Assembly (NCBI GenBank): GCA_964523885.1
Contig: CAZFYX010000114.1
Location: forward strand, 1-64,000
Direction: 5' to 3'
DNA length: 64,000 nt
DNA from: SHXO01 sp964523885
GTDB taxonomy: Bacteria > Pseudomonadota > Gammaproteobacteria > Burkholderiales > SHXO01
Under the pieces are notes generated by a model, which was not told the DNA's origin, did not search any database, and was given only the letters and a program-made list of their open reading frames with translations. A program made the translations under genes and the position numbers. How positions within the stretch are numbered: position 1 is the first letter of the stretch; each line of letters begins with the position of its first letter. Shown here in pieces: positions 48,831-58,043 of this stretch.

Positions 48831-49700
48831 ATGACCCCAGCGCTTCGCACCCTGCCCGCCCTGTTCGCCGCCCTGCTCGGCATGCTCCTCTCCGCGGCTG
48901 CGCCTGCCGCGCCGGCGGCCGACGTGCTGGAGGAGATCCGCGACTCCGGCGTCATCCGCATGGGCTACCTGGAAGCCGCGCCGCCGTTCTCCTTCGAGGA
49001 GGCGGGGGCCCCCGCCGGGTACTCGGTGGACCTGTGCCGCCACGTCGCCGAGGACATCGGCCGCCAGCTGGGCAAGGCGCTGCGCGTCGAATGGGTCCGG
49101 CTCACCCAGCAGACCCGGCTCGAGGCGGTGGAGAGCGGCAAGGTGCAGGTGGAGTGCGGCACCACCACCTGGACCCTGTCGCGGCAGGAGAAGGTCGACT
49201 TCAGCCTGATGACCTTCATCGACGGCGCGACCATCCTGGTGCGCGGGAACACGGACCTGATGCGGGTGGCCGACTTCGCCGGGAAGCGCATCGCCGTCGT
49301 GCAGAACACCACCACCGAGCGCAATCTCAAGCAGGCCCTCAAGGCGCGCGCCATCGTGGCCGATGTGATCACCGTGGCCGGGCCCGAGAAGGCCATGGCG
49401 ATGCTCGAGAGCGGTCAGGTGGAGGGGTTCGCGTCCGACCGCATGGTGCTGCTCGGGCTGGGCCTGTCGGCGCCGAAGGGCAACGACTTCAGGCTGCTGG
49501 ACGAGGATTACTCGGTCGAGCCCTACGCGCTGGTGCTGCCGCGCGGCCAGCCGGACCTGCGCCTGGCGGTGAACCGCTCGCTCGCGGGGATCTACCGCAG
49601 CGGACAGGTCGACCAGATCTTCCAGCGCTGGTTCGGGCAGATGGGCAAGCCGAGCGTGCTGCTGACCGCACTGTTCTACCTGCAGAGCATCCCGGAATGA
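48831..49700 (+). CDS. Periplasmic amino-acid-type solute-binding protein (SBP family 3)
   Basis: 289 aa. Signal peptide to about AAPAAPAAD. SBP_bac_3 pattern: IRDSGVIRMGYLEAAPPFSF, GYSVDLCRHVAEDIG, TQQTRLEAVESGKVQVECGTTTWTLSRQ, VDFSLMTFIDGATILV and LAGKRIAVVQ-like FAGKRIAVVQNTTTERNL. It binds a polar amino acid or related ligand. No ABC permease or ATPase follows, so it may serve a distant transporter or a sensor. Confidence 0.88.
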   Translation: MTPALRTLPALFAALLGMLLSAAAPAAPAADVLEEIRDSGVIRMGYLEAAPPFSFEEAGAPAGYSVDLCRHVAEDIGRQLGKALRVEWVRLTQQTRLEAVESGKVQVECGTTTWTLSRQEKVDFSLMTFIDGATILVRGNTDLMRVADFAGKRIAVVQNTTTERNLKQALKARAIVADVITVAGPEKAMAMLESGQVEGFASDRMVLLGLGLSAPKGNDFRLLDEDYSVEPYALVLPRGQPDLRLAVNRSLAGIYRSGQVDQIFQRWFGQMGKPSVLLTALFYLQSIPE

Positions 49701-49731
49701 CGCGTGCGCCAGGCGCCAACGAGGTGACCAC

Positions 49732-50238
49732 TTGAAACGGCAAGTCCTGCGCTCGCTCGGTTTCGCCGCCCTGCTCGGGAGCGCCCTCGCTGCCGCGGCT
49801 GCCGCGGACGTTCCACCGCCGCCCCCGCCGGTCTATACCCCGTCGGATACGCGTCCGCCATCCAACGTTCCCTGCCCCGACTGCGGGGTCATCCGCAGCA
49901 TCCGTGCGGTGGAGCGCGAGCGCGCGCCGGACCGCACCATCCAGCCGTACATGAGCTCGCCGGAATACCTCAACGAGCGGCAGTACTCGCCCCCCTACGT
50001 GGGACCGGTGATCGGCATCACCTTCGGCGCGGGGCAGCCCACCAAGAGCTTCGTCGGCGCAGCGGGCAGCCAGGCGATGCGCCAGCGCCTGCTGGAGATC
50101 GTCTACGAGGTGATCGTGCGCTACGACGACGGCCGCTTCGGCCTGGTCGAGGTCAACGACGCGACCGGCCTGCGCATCGGCGACCGCGTGAAGCGCGTCG
50201 ACGGCAAGCTCGAACTGCTGCCGCGCGAGCAGAAGTAG
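49732..50238 (+). CDS. Envelope protein with SlyB-like C-terminal domain
   Basis: 168 aa from TTG, supported by GAGGTG seven bases upstream. Signal peptide ends near AAAAAAD. Pro-rich stretch, CPDCG pair, then VGPVIGITFGAGQ and LLEIVYEVIVRYDDGRFGLVEVNDATGLRIGDRVKRVDGKLEL, which resembles the end of SlyB/Pcp-type outer-membrane proteins. No lipobox, so it is perhaps periplasmic or tethered by other means. Confidence 0.7.
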   Translation: MKRQVLRSLGFAALLGSALAAAAAADVPPPPPPVYTPSDTRPPSNVPCPDCGVIRSIRAVERERAPDRTIQPYMSSPEYLNERQYSPPYVGPVIGITFGAGQPTKSFVGAAGSQAMRQRLLEIVYEVIVRYDDGRFGLVEVNDATGLRIGDRVKRVDGKLELLPREQK

Positions 50239-50244
50239 CGCACC

Positions 50245-51186
50245 TCACCCCTTCCGCAACCGCCAGCAGGCGTGGATGCGGCGGTTGCGGAAGTCCTCCG
50301 GCACGGTACGCGCCGAAATCTCTTCGCCCTGCAGCATCGCCGCGACCTCGGGATCGAGCCGGAACGTGCGCAGGTTGTTGGAGAAATACAGCACGCCGCC
50401 CGGCGCCATCAGCCGGGCACAGCCTTCGATCAGCACGCGGTGATCGCGCTGGATGTCCAGCGTCGTGGTCATCGCCTTCGAGGTCGAGAACGCCGGCGGA
50501 TCGAGCACCACGAGGTCGAAGCGCTGCTGCGCGCGCGCCGCCTCCTCCAGCCACGCCAGCACATCCGCGCGCTGCAGCAGGTGGAGGGCGGGATCGATGC
50601 CGTTCAGCGCGAAGTTGCGCCGGGCCCAGTCGAGGTAGGTGTTGGACAGGTCCACGCTCACCGACGAGGTCGCGCCGGCTCCGGCCGCATAGATGGTGAA
50701 GCTGCCGGTGTAGCAGAACAGGTTGAGGAAGCGCCGTCCGCGCGCCTCGTCCGCGACCATCGCGCGCGTCAGGCGGTGGTCGAGGAAGAGCCCGGTGTCG
50801 AGGTAGGCGCCGAGGTTGACCAGGAAGCGGTGCCCGCCCTCGTGCACCACGAAGTCCTCTCCTGCTGCCCCGGTCTTCTCGTGCTGCTCGCCTGCGCGGC
50901 GCTGCGCCCGCTGCTTGAGGACGACGCGCTCGGCCGGCATGCCCAGTCCGTCGGCAGCGGCTGCATGCATCTCTGCGAGCCACGCGTCGTGCCCGGGACC
51001 CGGCTCGACGCCCGCCCGGCGGTACTCCTGCAGGTGGGCGCGATCCCCGTAGAGATCGAGCGCGAAGGCGAACTCCGGGATGTCCCGGTCGTACACCCGG
51101 TAGCACTCGATGCCGCGCCGGCGCGCCCACTTGCCCCAGTGCCGGGCGTTCTTGGCGATGCGGTTGCGGAAGTCGGCTATCTGCAC
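50245..51186 (-). CDS. RlmK-like 23S rRNA (guanine-N7) methyltransferase
   Basis: 313 aa class I SAM methyltransferase. YRVYDRDIPEFAFALDLYG opens the RlmI/RlmK-type fold. FLNLFCYTGSFTIYAAGAGA binds SAM; VDLSNTYLDWARRNFALNGI, VVLDPPAFSTSKAM and the YFSNNLRTFRLD/NRRIHACW ending match the C-terminal RlmK half of the E. coli RlmL fusion. It is a stand-alone version. Substrate (G2069 of 23S rRNA) is inferred from the family. Confidence 0.88.
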   Translation of the reverse strand: MQIADFRNRIAKNARHWGKWARRRGIECYRVYDRDIPEFAFALDLYGDRAHLQEYRRAGVEPGPGHDAWLAEMHAAAADGLGMPAERVVLKQRAQRRAGEQHEKTGAAGEDFVVHEGGHRFLVNLGAYLDTGLFLDHRLTRAMVADEARGRRFLNLFCYTGSFTIYAAGAGATSSVSVDLSNTYLDWARRNFALNGIDPALHLLQRADVLAWLEEAARAQQRFDLVVLDPPAFSTSKAMTTTLDIQRDHRVLIEGCARLMAPGGVLYFSNNLRTFRLDPEVAAMLQGEEISARTVPEDFRNRRIHACWRLRKG

Positions 51187-51230
51187 GGGCTTTCCATGTG
51201 CGGGCCGCGCGTGAAGGCGAAACCGCCTGG

Positions 51231-51320
51231 AACACAGAGGACACAGAGGATCACAGAGGAAGGGACTGAACGCGTGACAGGGGTTGGTTTTCCTCTGTGT
51301 GCCGCCGTGTCCTCTGTGTC
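51231..51320. repeat. CACAGAGGA inverted repeat
   Basis: AACACAGAGGACACAGAGGA and a further CACAGAGGA (to 51260) are mirrored by TCCTCTGTGT-N7-TCCTCTGTGT (51291-51319). Arms can fold into a long hairpin. It separates the RlmK and SirB1 genes. Similar CACAGAGG repeats are known to me as scattered intergenic repeats of several proteobacteria. Confidence 0.75.
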
Positions 51321-51343
51321 AATGGCGCTTTCGAAGTAGTAAC

Positions 51344-52195
51344 TCAGTTCAGCCGCGCAACGCCGCGGCGCAGCTCGAGCACGTGGCCGCGCACCTCGGC
51401 GGCATCCTCTGCCTCCGGCGCCATGCCCAGGTACTGCTCGAGGTCGGTCAGCGCCGCGCGATAGCATTCGAGCTTCAGCCACGCCATCCCGCGGTCGCGC
51501 AGCTCGACCGGCTGGTCGGGTGCCACCAGTACCAGCCAGTCCATGAGCGGCAGCGCCCTCAGGTGCTCCTCGCGCGAGAGGTAGATCGACTTCAGGTTGC
51601 GCAGCATGCGCGCGAGGATGTCGCGGTGCCTCGCAGGGGCGAGCTGGCCGGCGATGGCGCCGGGTGGTACCTCGCTGCCGCGCGCCTCCCGCAGCCGCTG
51701 CTGCAGGTCCTTCATCGTGAGGGACATCCCGCCCAGGAATGGATCGAGCACCAGCAGACCCTGATCCAACGGGCAGCGCACCAGGAAGTGGCCGGGGAAG
51801 GACACGCCCTGCAGCGGCAGGCCGACGCGTCGGCCGATCGCCATGTACACCACCGACAGGGTGATCGGAATGCCCAGCCGCCGCTCGAGCACGTCGTTGA
51901 GGAAGCTGTTGCGCGGATCGTAGTAGTCGTCGACGTTGGGCCGGAAGCCCAGCTCGTCGAACAGGTAGCGGTTGAGCGTGACCACGCGTTCGGGCGCGGC
52001 CAGCCCCGGGTCGAGCCGTCCGGCCAGGGTGGCTCCCAGCTGTTCGAGGCGCGCGAGCTGCACGGGCACGTCGAGCTCGGGATAGGCCGTCCGGGCGATG
52101 AGCAACGCCCCCTCGGCCAGGTCGATGGCCGCATCGGGCTGGCTGACCAGCCGGTGGAACTGCTCGTCGAGGTCGGCGCGCCCGGGGGACTGCAC
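51344..52195 (-). CDS. SirB1/transglutaminase-like family protein with TPR-type end
   Basis: 283 aa. The family core is LNDVLERRLGIPITLSVVYMAIGRRVGLPLQGVSFPGHFLVR with the His of the transglutaminase-like fold, then LDPFLGG. The C-terminal ~90 residues are TPR-like (LRNLKSIYLSREEHLRALPL, DRGMAWLKLECYRAALTDLEQYL). Biochemical role unknown. It follows rhlE by 6 nt and is probably co-transcribed. Confidence 0.88.
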   Translation of the reverse strand: MQSPGRADLDEQFHRLVSQPDAAIDLAEGALLIARTAYPELDVPVQLARLEQLGATLAGRLDPGLAAPERVVTLNRYLFDELGFRPNVDDYYDPRNSFLNDVLERRLGIPITLSVVYMAIGRRVGLPLQGVSFPGHFLVRCPLDQGLLVLDPFLGGMSLTMKDLQQRLREARGSEVPPGAIAGQLAPARHRDILARMLRNLKSIYLSREEHLRALPLMDWLVLVAPDQPVELRDRGMAWLKLECYRAALTDLEQYLGMAPEAEDAAEVRGHVLELRRGVARLN

Positions 52196-52201
52196 CCCAG
52201 C

Positions 52202-53551
52202 CTAGTCCTGCTTGGCGGGGACGGGCGGCAGCAGCAGCGCGGCGACCTGCCTGGGCCGCTTCTGCACGGGTGCGGCGGTGCGCGGCCCCGATTCGGAGAA
52301 CAGGGCCGGCGTGGGCGCCGGCACGCTCGGTTGCCCGGATACGCTGCGCGACGGCGGCACGTCCGGCTGGCGCGAGGCGCGGTGGTCGCGGTGCTCGCGG
52401 CCCTCGCGCCGGTGCGGCTCCGCGTGCCAGGACTGGATCGGGATGCTCTTCTTGAGCATCTTCTCGATGGCGGCCAGCAGGTCGCTCTCGTCCGGCGCGA
52501 CCAGCGAGATCGCATCGCCGCTCGCACCCGCGCGGCCGGTGCGGCCGATGCGGTGGATGTAGTCCTCGGCGTTGGGCGGCAGCTCGAAGTTGATCACGTG
52601 CGGCAGGTGCTCGATGTCCAGCCCGCGGGCGGCGATGTCGGTCGCCACCAGCACGTGCACGGTGCCTTCCTTGAACGCCTGCAGGGCCTGCATGCGCTCG
52701 AGCTGGGTCTTGTCGCTGTGCAGGGCGGCGCAGTTGAAGCCGTCGCGCTCGAGCTGGCGGCTCAACCGGTTGGCCGACAGCTTGGTGCTGGTGAAGACGA
52801 GGACCTGACGCATGTCGCGCGAGCGGATCAGCTCGACCAGGAGGTCGCGCTTGCGCAGCGGGTCGACGCGGAACGCCGCGTGCGTGACCAGGTCGGCCAC
52901 CGCGTTGCGGGCCGCGACCTGGATGCGCACGGGATTCTGCAGCAGCTGGTCGGCGAACTTGCGGATGTCATCGGGGAAGGTGGCCGAGAACATCAGGTTC
53001 TGGCGCTTGGCCGGCAGCAGCGAGATGATCCGCCTGATGTCCGGCATGAACCCCATGTCGAGCATGCGATCGGCCTCGTCGAGCACCAGGATCTGCACCT
53101 GCGACAGGTTGGCACAGCGCTGGTTCACCAGGTCGAGCAGGCGCCCCGGCGTGGCGACGAGGATCTCGACGCCGGCCCGCAGCTCCTTCATCTGCGGGTC
53201 GATCGACACGCCGCCGTACACGCACGCGGCGCGCAGCGGGAGGTGCTTGCCGTATGCGCGCACGCTCTCGTACACCTGGGCTGCCAGCTCGCGCGTGGGG
53301 GCGATGAGCAGCGCCCGGGTCGGGTGGCGCGCCGGCGAAACGCTGGTACTGGCGTGCGGCTTGAGCTGATGCAGGAGCGGCAGGGTGAACGCGGCGGTCT
53401 TGCCGGTGCCGGTCTGGGCCCCGGCCATGACATCCTGGCCGAGCAGGATGGGGGGGATTGCCTGTTCCTGGATGGGGGTGGGCTGGGTGTAGCCCTGCTC
53501 CTCGATGGCGCGGAGCAACTCGGCCGCGAGGCCGAGATCACTGAACTGCAT
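52202..53551 (-). CDS. rhlE: DEAD-box RNA helicase RhlE
   Basis: 449 aa. Q motif (GYTQPTPIQEQAIP), AQTGTGKT, PTRELAAQV, VLDEADRMLDMGF, SATFP, and HRIGRTGRAG are present in order. The C-terminal ~75 residues are basic and Pro/Ala-rich, as in RhlE. ATP-dependent RNA unwinding in ribosome assembly or RNA decay. A TATGAT on the minus strand (53655-53660) may be its -10 box. Confidence 0.95.
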   Translation of the reverse strand: MQFSDLGLAAELLRAIEEQGYTQPTPIQEQAIPPILLGQDVMAGAQTGTGKTAAFTLPLLHQLKPHASTSVSPARHPTRALLIAPTRELAAQVYESVRAYGKHLPLRAACVYGGVSIDPQMKELRAGVEILVATPGRLLDLVNQRCANLSQVQILVLDEADRMLDMGFMPDIRRIISLLPAKRQNLMFSATFPDDIRKFADQLLQNPVRIQVAARNAVADLVTHAAFRVDPLRKRDLLVELIRSRDMRQVLVFTSTKLSANRLSRQLERDGFNCAALHSDKTQLERMQALQAFKEGTVHVLVATDIAARGLDIEHLPHVINFELPPNAEDYIHRIGRTGRAGASGDAISLVAPDESDLLAAIEKMLKKSIPIQSWHAEPHRREGREHRDHRASRQPDVPPSRSVSGQPSVPAPTPALFSESGPRTAAPVQKRPRQVAALLLPPVPAKQD

Positions 53552-53755
53552 GCGGGTGCGGACTCCTCATCGGATGCGGCGACCGGTTTCGGGCGACGGG
53601 TCTGGAGGCGCGAAAGCCGCGCCAGACCGGGCCCCGGGGGCATCCGTGGCGCGCATCATACTCCAATCCCCCAGCGCAAGCGCCGGCTGGGCCAGGGCTG
53701 GCCCGTGTCGCCGCTCCAGTAGGAGTTGGGTGCTTACTGCCCAGATGCAAGACGG

Positions 53756-54538
53756 TCAGGGCTCCTGCGGCCTGACCGTCTCCCGGTAGGCGTGCCAGGT
53801 GGCGTGACCGATCCACGGCAGCACGACCACCAGCCCGACGTAGAAGGTGACGAACCCCAATGCCACCAGCACGACGATCAGCACCGCCCACAGCAGCATC
53901 GGACGGAAGTTGATGCGCAGTGCGTTGACGCTGGTGATCATCGCGGTGAGCGTATCCATGCGCTCGCGGTCGAGCAGCATCGGCAGCGACACCGCGCTGC
54001 TGGCGAACACCAGGAGCGCGAAGCCGAACCCGGCGGCGAAGTACGCAACCAGGAAGACCAGGCCGTTCTCGGTCTGCGCCAGATCGGCGAGAAGCGTCGT
54101 GGCGTTGGGCATCCCGCCTTCGAAGAACAGGGCCACGACGACGACGGAGACGCGGATCCATACCGCCATCAGCAGGGCGAGGATCACGGCGTAGAAGCCG
54201 ATCGCCGGTGCATTGGCGCGCCAGGCGGTGAGCGTGTGCCGGAGCATGACCGGTTCGCCGCGCTCGCGCCGCCGGCTGATGTCGTACATGCCCATGGCCA
54301 GGAACGGACCGACCAGCAGGAACCCGGTTGCAAAGGCGAGCTCGTAGGCCGCGTCGCCGAAGAAGCGGCCCAGCACCACCCCCATTGCGGCGAGCACCAG
54401 TCCGTAGAACAGGCTCGCCGCCGGCGCCGCGCGCAGGTCCGCCCAGCCCAGCTGCAGCCAGCGCCGTGCGGCCCCGGGCTGCAACGTGTTCACCTCCGGA
54501 AACCGGAACTCCTCGACCGACGTGGCCTGTTCTGGCAT
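53756..54538 (-). CDS. DUF2189 membrane protein
   Basis: 260 aa; strong RBS GGGAGGAAGCG. Six hydrophobic helices. Hallmarks of DUF2189: RRWLQLGWADLRAAPAASLFYG, LVGPFLAMGMYDISRRRERGE and the final VVLPWIGHATWHAYRETV. Inner-membrane protein of unknown function, often near terminal oxidase or respiratory genes; here it is alone. Confidence 0.9.
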   Translation of the reverse strand: MPEQATSVEEFRFPEVNTLQPGAARRWLQLGWADLRAAPAASLFYGLVLAAMGVVLGRFFGDAAYELAFATGFLLVGPFLAMGMYDISRRRERGEPVMLRHTLTAWRANAPAIGFYAVILALLMAVWIRVSVVVVALFFEGGMPNATTLLADLAQTENGLVFLVAYFAAGFGFALLVFASSAVSLPMLLDRERMDTLTAMITSVNALRINFRPMLLWAVLIVVLVALGFVTFYVGLVVVLPWIGHATWHAYRETVRPQEP

Positions 54539-54706
54539 CGCTTCCTCCCGGCGTTGGCGGTGCTTCTCCGGAGTAGGAGCTCCGGGGCCCGCTTGCCCTG
54601 GGGATTCTAGTCCCATCGGACCGGCAGGGACACTCCGGTAGAATGAGGCTGGCATCCGCTCCTCGCACAGGCCCGTTTCCTTCCTCGCCCCATCGTCCCG
54701 CACGCC

Positions 54707-55234
54707 GTGGAAAGGTCCGCTTTCGTTGCAGCCCGGCGCGAAGCCAACCGCGCCATCGTTCCGGTCGCGCTGGGCATGATCGTGATCGCGGCGCTGGCAC
54801 TGTATGCCGCATGCGCCGGCATCCTGTGGGTCTGGAACTCGACCCTGCCGGACTGGGCCTACGCTGCGGTCGTGCAGCTCGCGCCCTCGGCGATCGCACT
54901 GATGCTGGTCCTGGCCTATCTCGGTGGCCGGACGCGCGTTCGCCGCCGCATCCTGCGCAACCACGAGGGCGAGAGCGGCTACGCCATCCTGACCGAGGCC
55001 GTGCAACGTGGGGCGCTCACGCGTTTCAATCTCGCCTTGGCCGTGCTGGCGATCGTGCTGTTCGTGGCGTGCCAGCTCACGCTGTCGTACCTGACCGCCG
55101 GCCTCGACGAGGGTGACGACGAGCCGGACGACGACCCCCAGCATTCCGCGACCGAGGCGCGCGCCGATCTGCCTGCCAGCTCCCCACTGCGTTGCGCCGC
55201 CGCCGGCGCGAGGGCCGGCGCAGGGTCGGGCTAG
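54707..55234 (+). CDS. Small membrane protein, unknown
   Basis: 175 aa from GTG; a TAGAAT (54639-54644) is a plausible -10 box. Three hydrophobic helices (about 20-45, 52-72, 108-130), acidic stretch DEGDDEPDDDP and an Ala/Gly-rich tail. No family recognised. Divergent from the DUF2189 gene. Confidence 0.6.
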   Translation: MERSAFVAARREANRAIVPVALGMIVIAALALYAACAGILWVWNSTLPDWAYAAVVQLAPSAIALMLVLAYLGGRTRVRRRILRNHEGESGYAILTEAVQRGALTRFNLALAVLAIVLFVACQLTLSYLTAGLDEGDDEPDDDPQHSATEARADLPASSPLRCAAAGARAGAGSG

Positions 55235-55313
55235 CCGCTGCCGGCGCGCGAGCGCCCGCCCCCGTCGGGGAGACGGCCTGGCTGGCGATCGGGTAGTGTC
55301 GTGCGTGCGGCCC

Positions 55314-57212
55314 TCAGCGCCCCTTCTCCTCCAGCATCGTCCAGCGCTCCAGCGCCTGCATCAGCTCTTCCTCGATCTGCGCGTAGCGCGCCCGGGTGCG
55401 CTTCACCTCCTCCGGATCGGATCGGTACAGCCCGGGGTCGGCGAGCTTGCGCTCGACTTCCGCCTGCTCGCGCTCGAGCGCTTCGATGCGAGCCGGCAGC
55501 GCGTTGAGCTCCTGCGTCTCCTTGTACGAGAGCTTCGCAGCCCGCGCAGCCTTCGGCCGCTCCGCGGCAGCCGGACGAGGCACATCCGCCGCCGGTTCTG
55601 GCAGCGTCTGTGGCCGGGCTGCCATGACTCGCGCCCACTCCGCATAGCCGCCCGGATTCTCCAGCCAGGCCGCATCGCCATCCCAGGCGATCACCTGCGT
55701 GACGACGTTGTCCAGGAATGCCCGGTCGTGGCTCACCAGCAGCACGGTGCCCGGATAGGTCTGCAGCAACTCCTCGAGCAGCTCGAGCGTCTCGATATCG
55801 AGGTCGTTGGTCGGCTCGTCGAGGACCAGCAGGTTGGCCGAACGGGTGAACAGGCGTGCGAGCAGGAGCCGGTTGCGCTCGCCGCCCGACAGCGACTTCA
55901 CCGGGGAGCGCACGCGCTGCGGGGGGAAGAGGAAGTCGCCGAGATAGCTCATGACGTGCTTGCGCTCGCCGCCGATCTCGACGTAGTCCGCGCCCTGCCC
56001 CACCGTGTCGAGCACGGTGGCCTCCTCGTCGAGCTGCGCTCGGAACTGGTCGTAGTAGGCGACCTGCAGCCGCGACCCCAGCCGCACATTGCCCGAGTCG
56101 GGCTGGATCTCGCCCAGGATCAGCTTGAGCAGCGTCGTCTTGCCTGCCCCGTTGGGCCCGATCAGGCCCACCTTGTCGCCGCGCTGGATGCGGCAGGAGA
56201 AGTCCTGCACCACCGGCTTGCCGCCGAAGCCCTTGCTCACGTGCTCCAACTCGGCGACCAGCTGGCCGGAGCGCGCGCCGGCATCGAGCGAGAGCGCCGC
56301 CGTGCCCACGCGCTCGCGGCGCGCGGCACGCTGCAAACGCAGCTCCTCCAGGCGGCGGATGCGCCACTGCTCGCGCGTGCGCCGCGCCTCGACGCCGCGG
56401 CGGATCCAGGCTTCCTCCTGCGCGAGGAGCTTGTCGAACTTGTCATTCACGGTCTGCTCGGTCGCGAGCTGGATCGCCTTGCGCTCGCGATAGGCCGCAT
56501 AGCTGCCCGGGTACGCCGTGAGCCGGCCGCGGTCCAGCTCGACGACCTGGTTGGCGACGCGGTCGAGGAAGGCGCGGTCGTGTGTGACGAACAGCAGGGC
56601 GCCGTCGAAGGCTGCGAGCAACTCCTCGAGCCAGCGGATCGAATCGATGTCCAGGTGGTTGGTGGGCTCGTCGAGCAGCATCAGTTCGGGCTCGAGCACC
56701 AACGCGCGCGCCAGCGCCACGCGCTTCTTCTGTCCGCCGGACAGCTCGTGGATGCGCGCATGCGCAGACAGGTGCAGGCGCGACAGCACCATGTCGACAC
56801 GCGACTTCAGCCGCCAGCCGTCGCTCGCATCGAGCTGCGCGCCGAGCTGCTCGAGCTGCTTCATCAGCGCGTCGTCGTGCGAGGACTCCAGCGCGTGGGC
56901 CACTGCTTCGTACTCACTGAGCAGGGCCTGGGCTGCGCCGAGCCCCTGCGCGGCCACCTCGAAGACCGACAGGTCGGCACCCAACGGGGGCTCCTGCGGC
57001 ACGTAGGCCAGGCGAAGCCCGGGGCGCAGCCAGACCTCGCCGTCGTCGGCACGTGCCTCGCCCGCGACCACGCGCAGCAGGCTGCTCTTGCCCGTGCCGT
57101 TGCGGCCGATGAGCGCGATGCGGTCACCGGCATCGAGATTGAGATCGACGTGGTCGAGCAGCGGCACGTGGCCGTAGGCGAGCGAGACCTGCTGGAGGGT
57201 GAGGAGCGGCAT
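55314..57212 (-). CDS. uup: ABC-F family ATPase Uup
   Basis: 632 aa soluble protein with two ABC domains: GRNGTGKSS / LSGGQKKRVALARAL / DEPTNHLD and GPNGAGKTT / LSGGERNRLLLARLF / DEPTNDLD, joined by a charged linker. The last ~75 residues form the coiled-coil C-terminal domain of Uup (ALPARIEALEREQAEVERKL). It acts on ribosomes or branched DNA rather than transport. Confidence 0.94.
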   Translation of the reverse strand: MPLLTLQQVSLAYGHVPLLDHVDLNLDAGDRIALIGRNGTGKSSLLRVVAGEARADDGEVWLRPGLRLAYVPQEPPLGADLSVFEVAAQGLGAAQALLSEYEAVAHALESSHDDALMKQLEQLGAQLDASDGWRLKSRVDMVLSRLHLSAHARIHELSGGQKKRVALARALVLEPELMLLDEPTNHLDIDSIRWLEELLAAFDGALLFVTHDRAFLDRVANQVVELDRGRLTAYPGSYAAYRERKAIQLATEQTVNDKFDKLLAQEEAWIRRGVEARRTREQWRIRRLEELRLQRAARRERVGTAALSLDAGARSGQLVAELEHVSKGFGGKPVVQDFSCRIQRGDKVGLIGPNGAGKTTLLKLILGEIQPDSGNVRLGSRLQVAYYDQFRAQLDEEATVLDTVGQGADYVEIGGERKHVMSYLGDFLFPPQRVRSPVKSLSGGERNRLLLARLFTRSANLLVLDEPTNDLDIETLELLEELLQTYPGTVLLVSHDRAFLDNVVTQVIAWDGDAAWLENPGGYAEWARVMAARPQTLPEPAADVPRPAAAERPKAARAAKLSYKETQELNALPARIEALEREQAEVERKLADPGLYRSDPEEVKRTRARYAQIEEELMQALERWTMLEEKGR

Positions 57213-57360
57213 CCGGGGCTTTGCGCCCTCTCCCCTTGCGGGAGAGGGTTGGGGTGAGGGGTCCGACGGGCGCTTATTCTACCGGCAGCCTCTCCAGTCG
57301 GCGCGGATGAGGCCGACCTGCCCGAGGCCGGCTCCTCGAACAGGTAGAATGCGCGCCTTC

Positions 57361-57435
57361 CTCCCCGTAGTTCAATGGATAGAACGAGCGCCTCCTAAGC
57401 GCTAGATCCCGGTTCGATTCCGGGCGGGGGGACCA
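57361..57435 (+). tRNA. tRNA-Arg (anticodon CCT)
   Basis: Complete cloverleaf: acceptor CTCCCCG/CGGGGGG, D stem GTTC/GAAC, anticodon stem AGCGC/GCGCT with loop CTCCTAA (anticodon CCT at 34-36), T arm CCCGG-TTCGATT-CCGGG, discriminator A and encoded CCA (57433-57435). A TAGAAT at 57345-57350 is placed as a -10 box. Confidence 0.95.
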
Positions 57436-57524
57436 CAGCAGAAGGCCCCTGCCGGACATCCTGGATCGAGGAGCATTGGCAGGCCCTCGAGGAGCGCTGA
57501 CCGGCGACTGCATACCCGCATGCA

Positions 57525-58040
57525 TCAACGCCCGGTGCCCTCACCCTCCTCCGGCTCGCACCCCGAGTCCTCGTGCGCAGCCACGCGCTGGCTGCTGCCG
57601 ATGCGCGCCAGGTAGGCGTTCTGGATCGCGAAGGCCTCCCGCTCCTCGGCGCTGTAGCGCTCGCACGGCGCGAGTTGTGCGAACCGCCCCTCGACGTACT
57701 GCAGGTAGTGCACCAATTCGTGCAGCAGCGTTGCGCGGTCGGCCGGCTCGCGGCGCGGATCCAGGTTGCTCGCCAGGTAGATCGCCTTGCCGGGAAAGTA
57801 GGCGGCCACGACGTTGCAGGGCTCGTCGCACACGGCCTGCTCGACTTCGCGCTGGGGCATCTCGAAGATCGTCGGCACCGGCGCATCGGCCCGGTAGGTG
57901 GAAAGCGCCGCGATCTGCTCGAACAGCTCGCGCACGAGGGGCTCGAGGTCCTCGGTCACCTCGACCTTCCCGGAGCGTGCGAGCCCAGGGGCAAGCAGCG
58001 ATGCTGCGAGCGCCAGCACCAGGCAGCGGACGTGCTTCAT
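57525..58040 (-). CDS. Exported HExxH metalloprotease-like protein
   Basis: 171 aa. Signal peptide to about LARSGK. LLHELVHYLQYVEGRF carries the zinc-binding HExxH motif; four Cys (VCDEPC, PCERY, GCEPE) may form disulfides. Resembles the DUF6647 family. It starts 3 nt after the SMP-30 gene stop, so it is in the same operon. Substrate unknown. Confidence 0.8.
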   Translation of the reverse strand: MKHVRCLVLALAASLLAPGLARSGKVEVTEDLEPLVRELFEQIAALSTYRADAPVPTIFEMPQREVEQAVCDEPCNVVAAYFPGKAIYLASNLDPRREPADRATLLHELVHYLQYVEGRFAQLAPCERYSAEEREAFAIQNAYLARIGSSQRVAAHEDSGCEPEEGEGTGR

Positions 58041-58043
58041 CGG

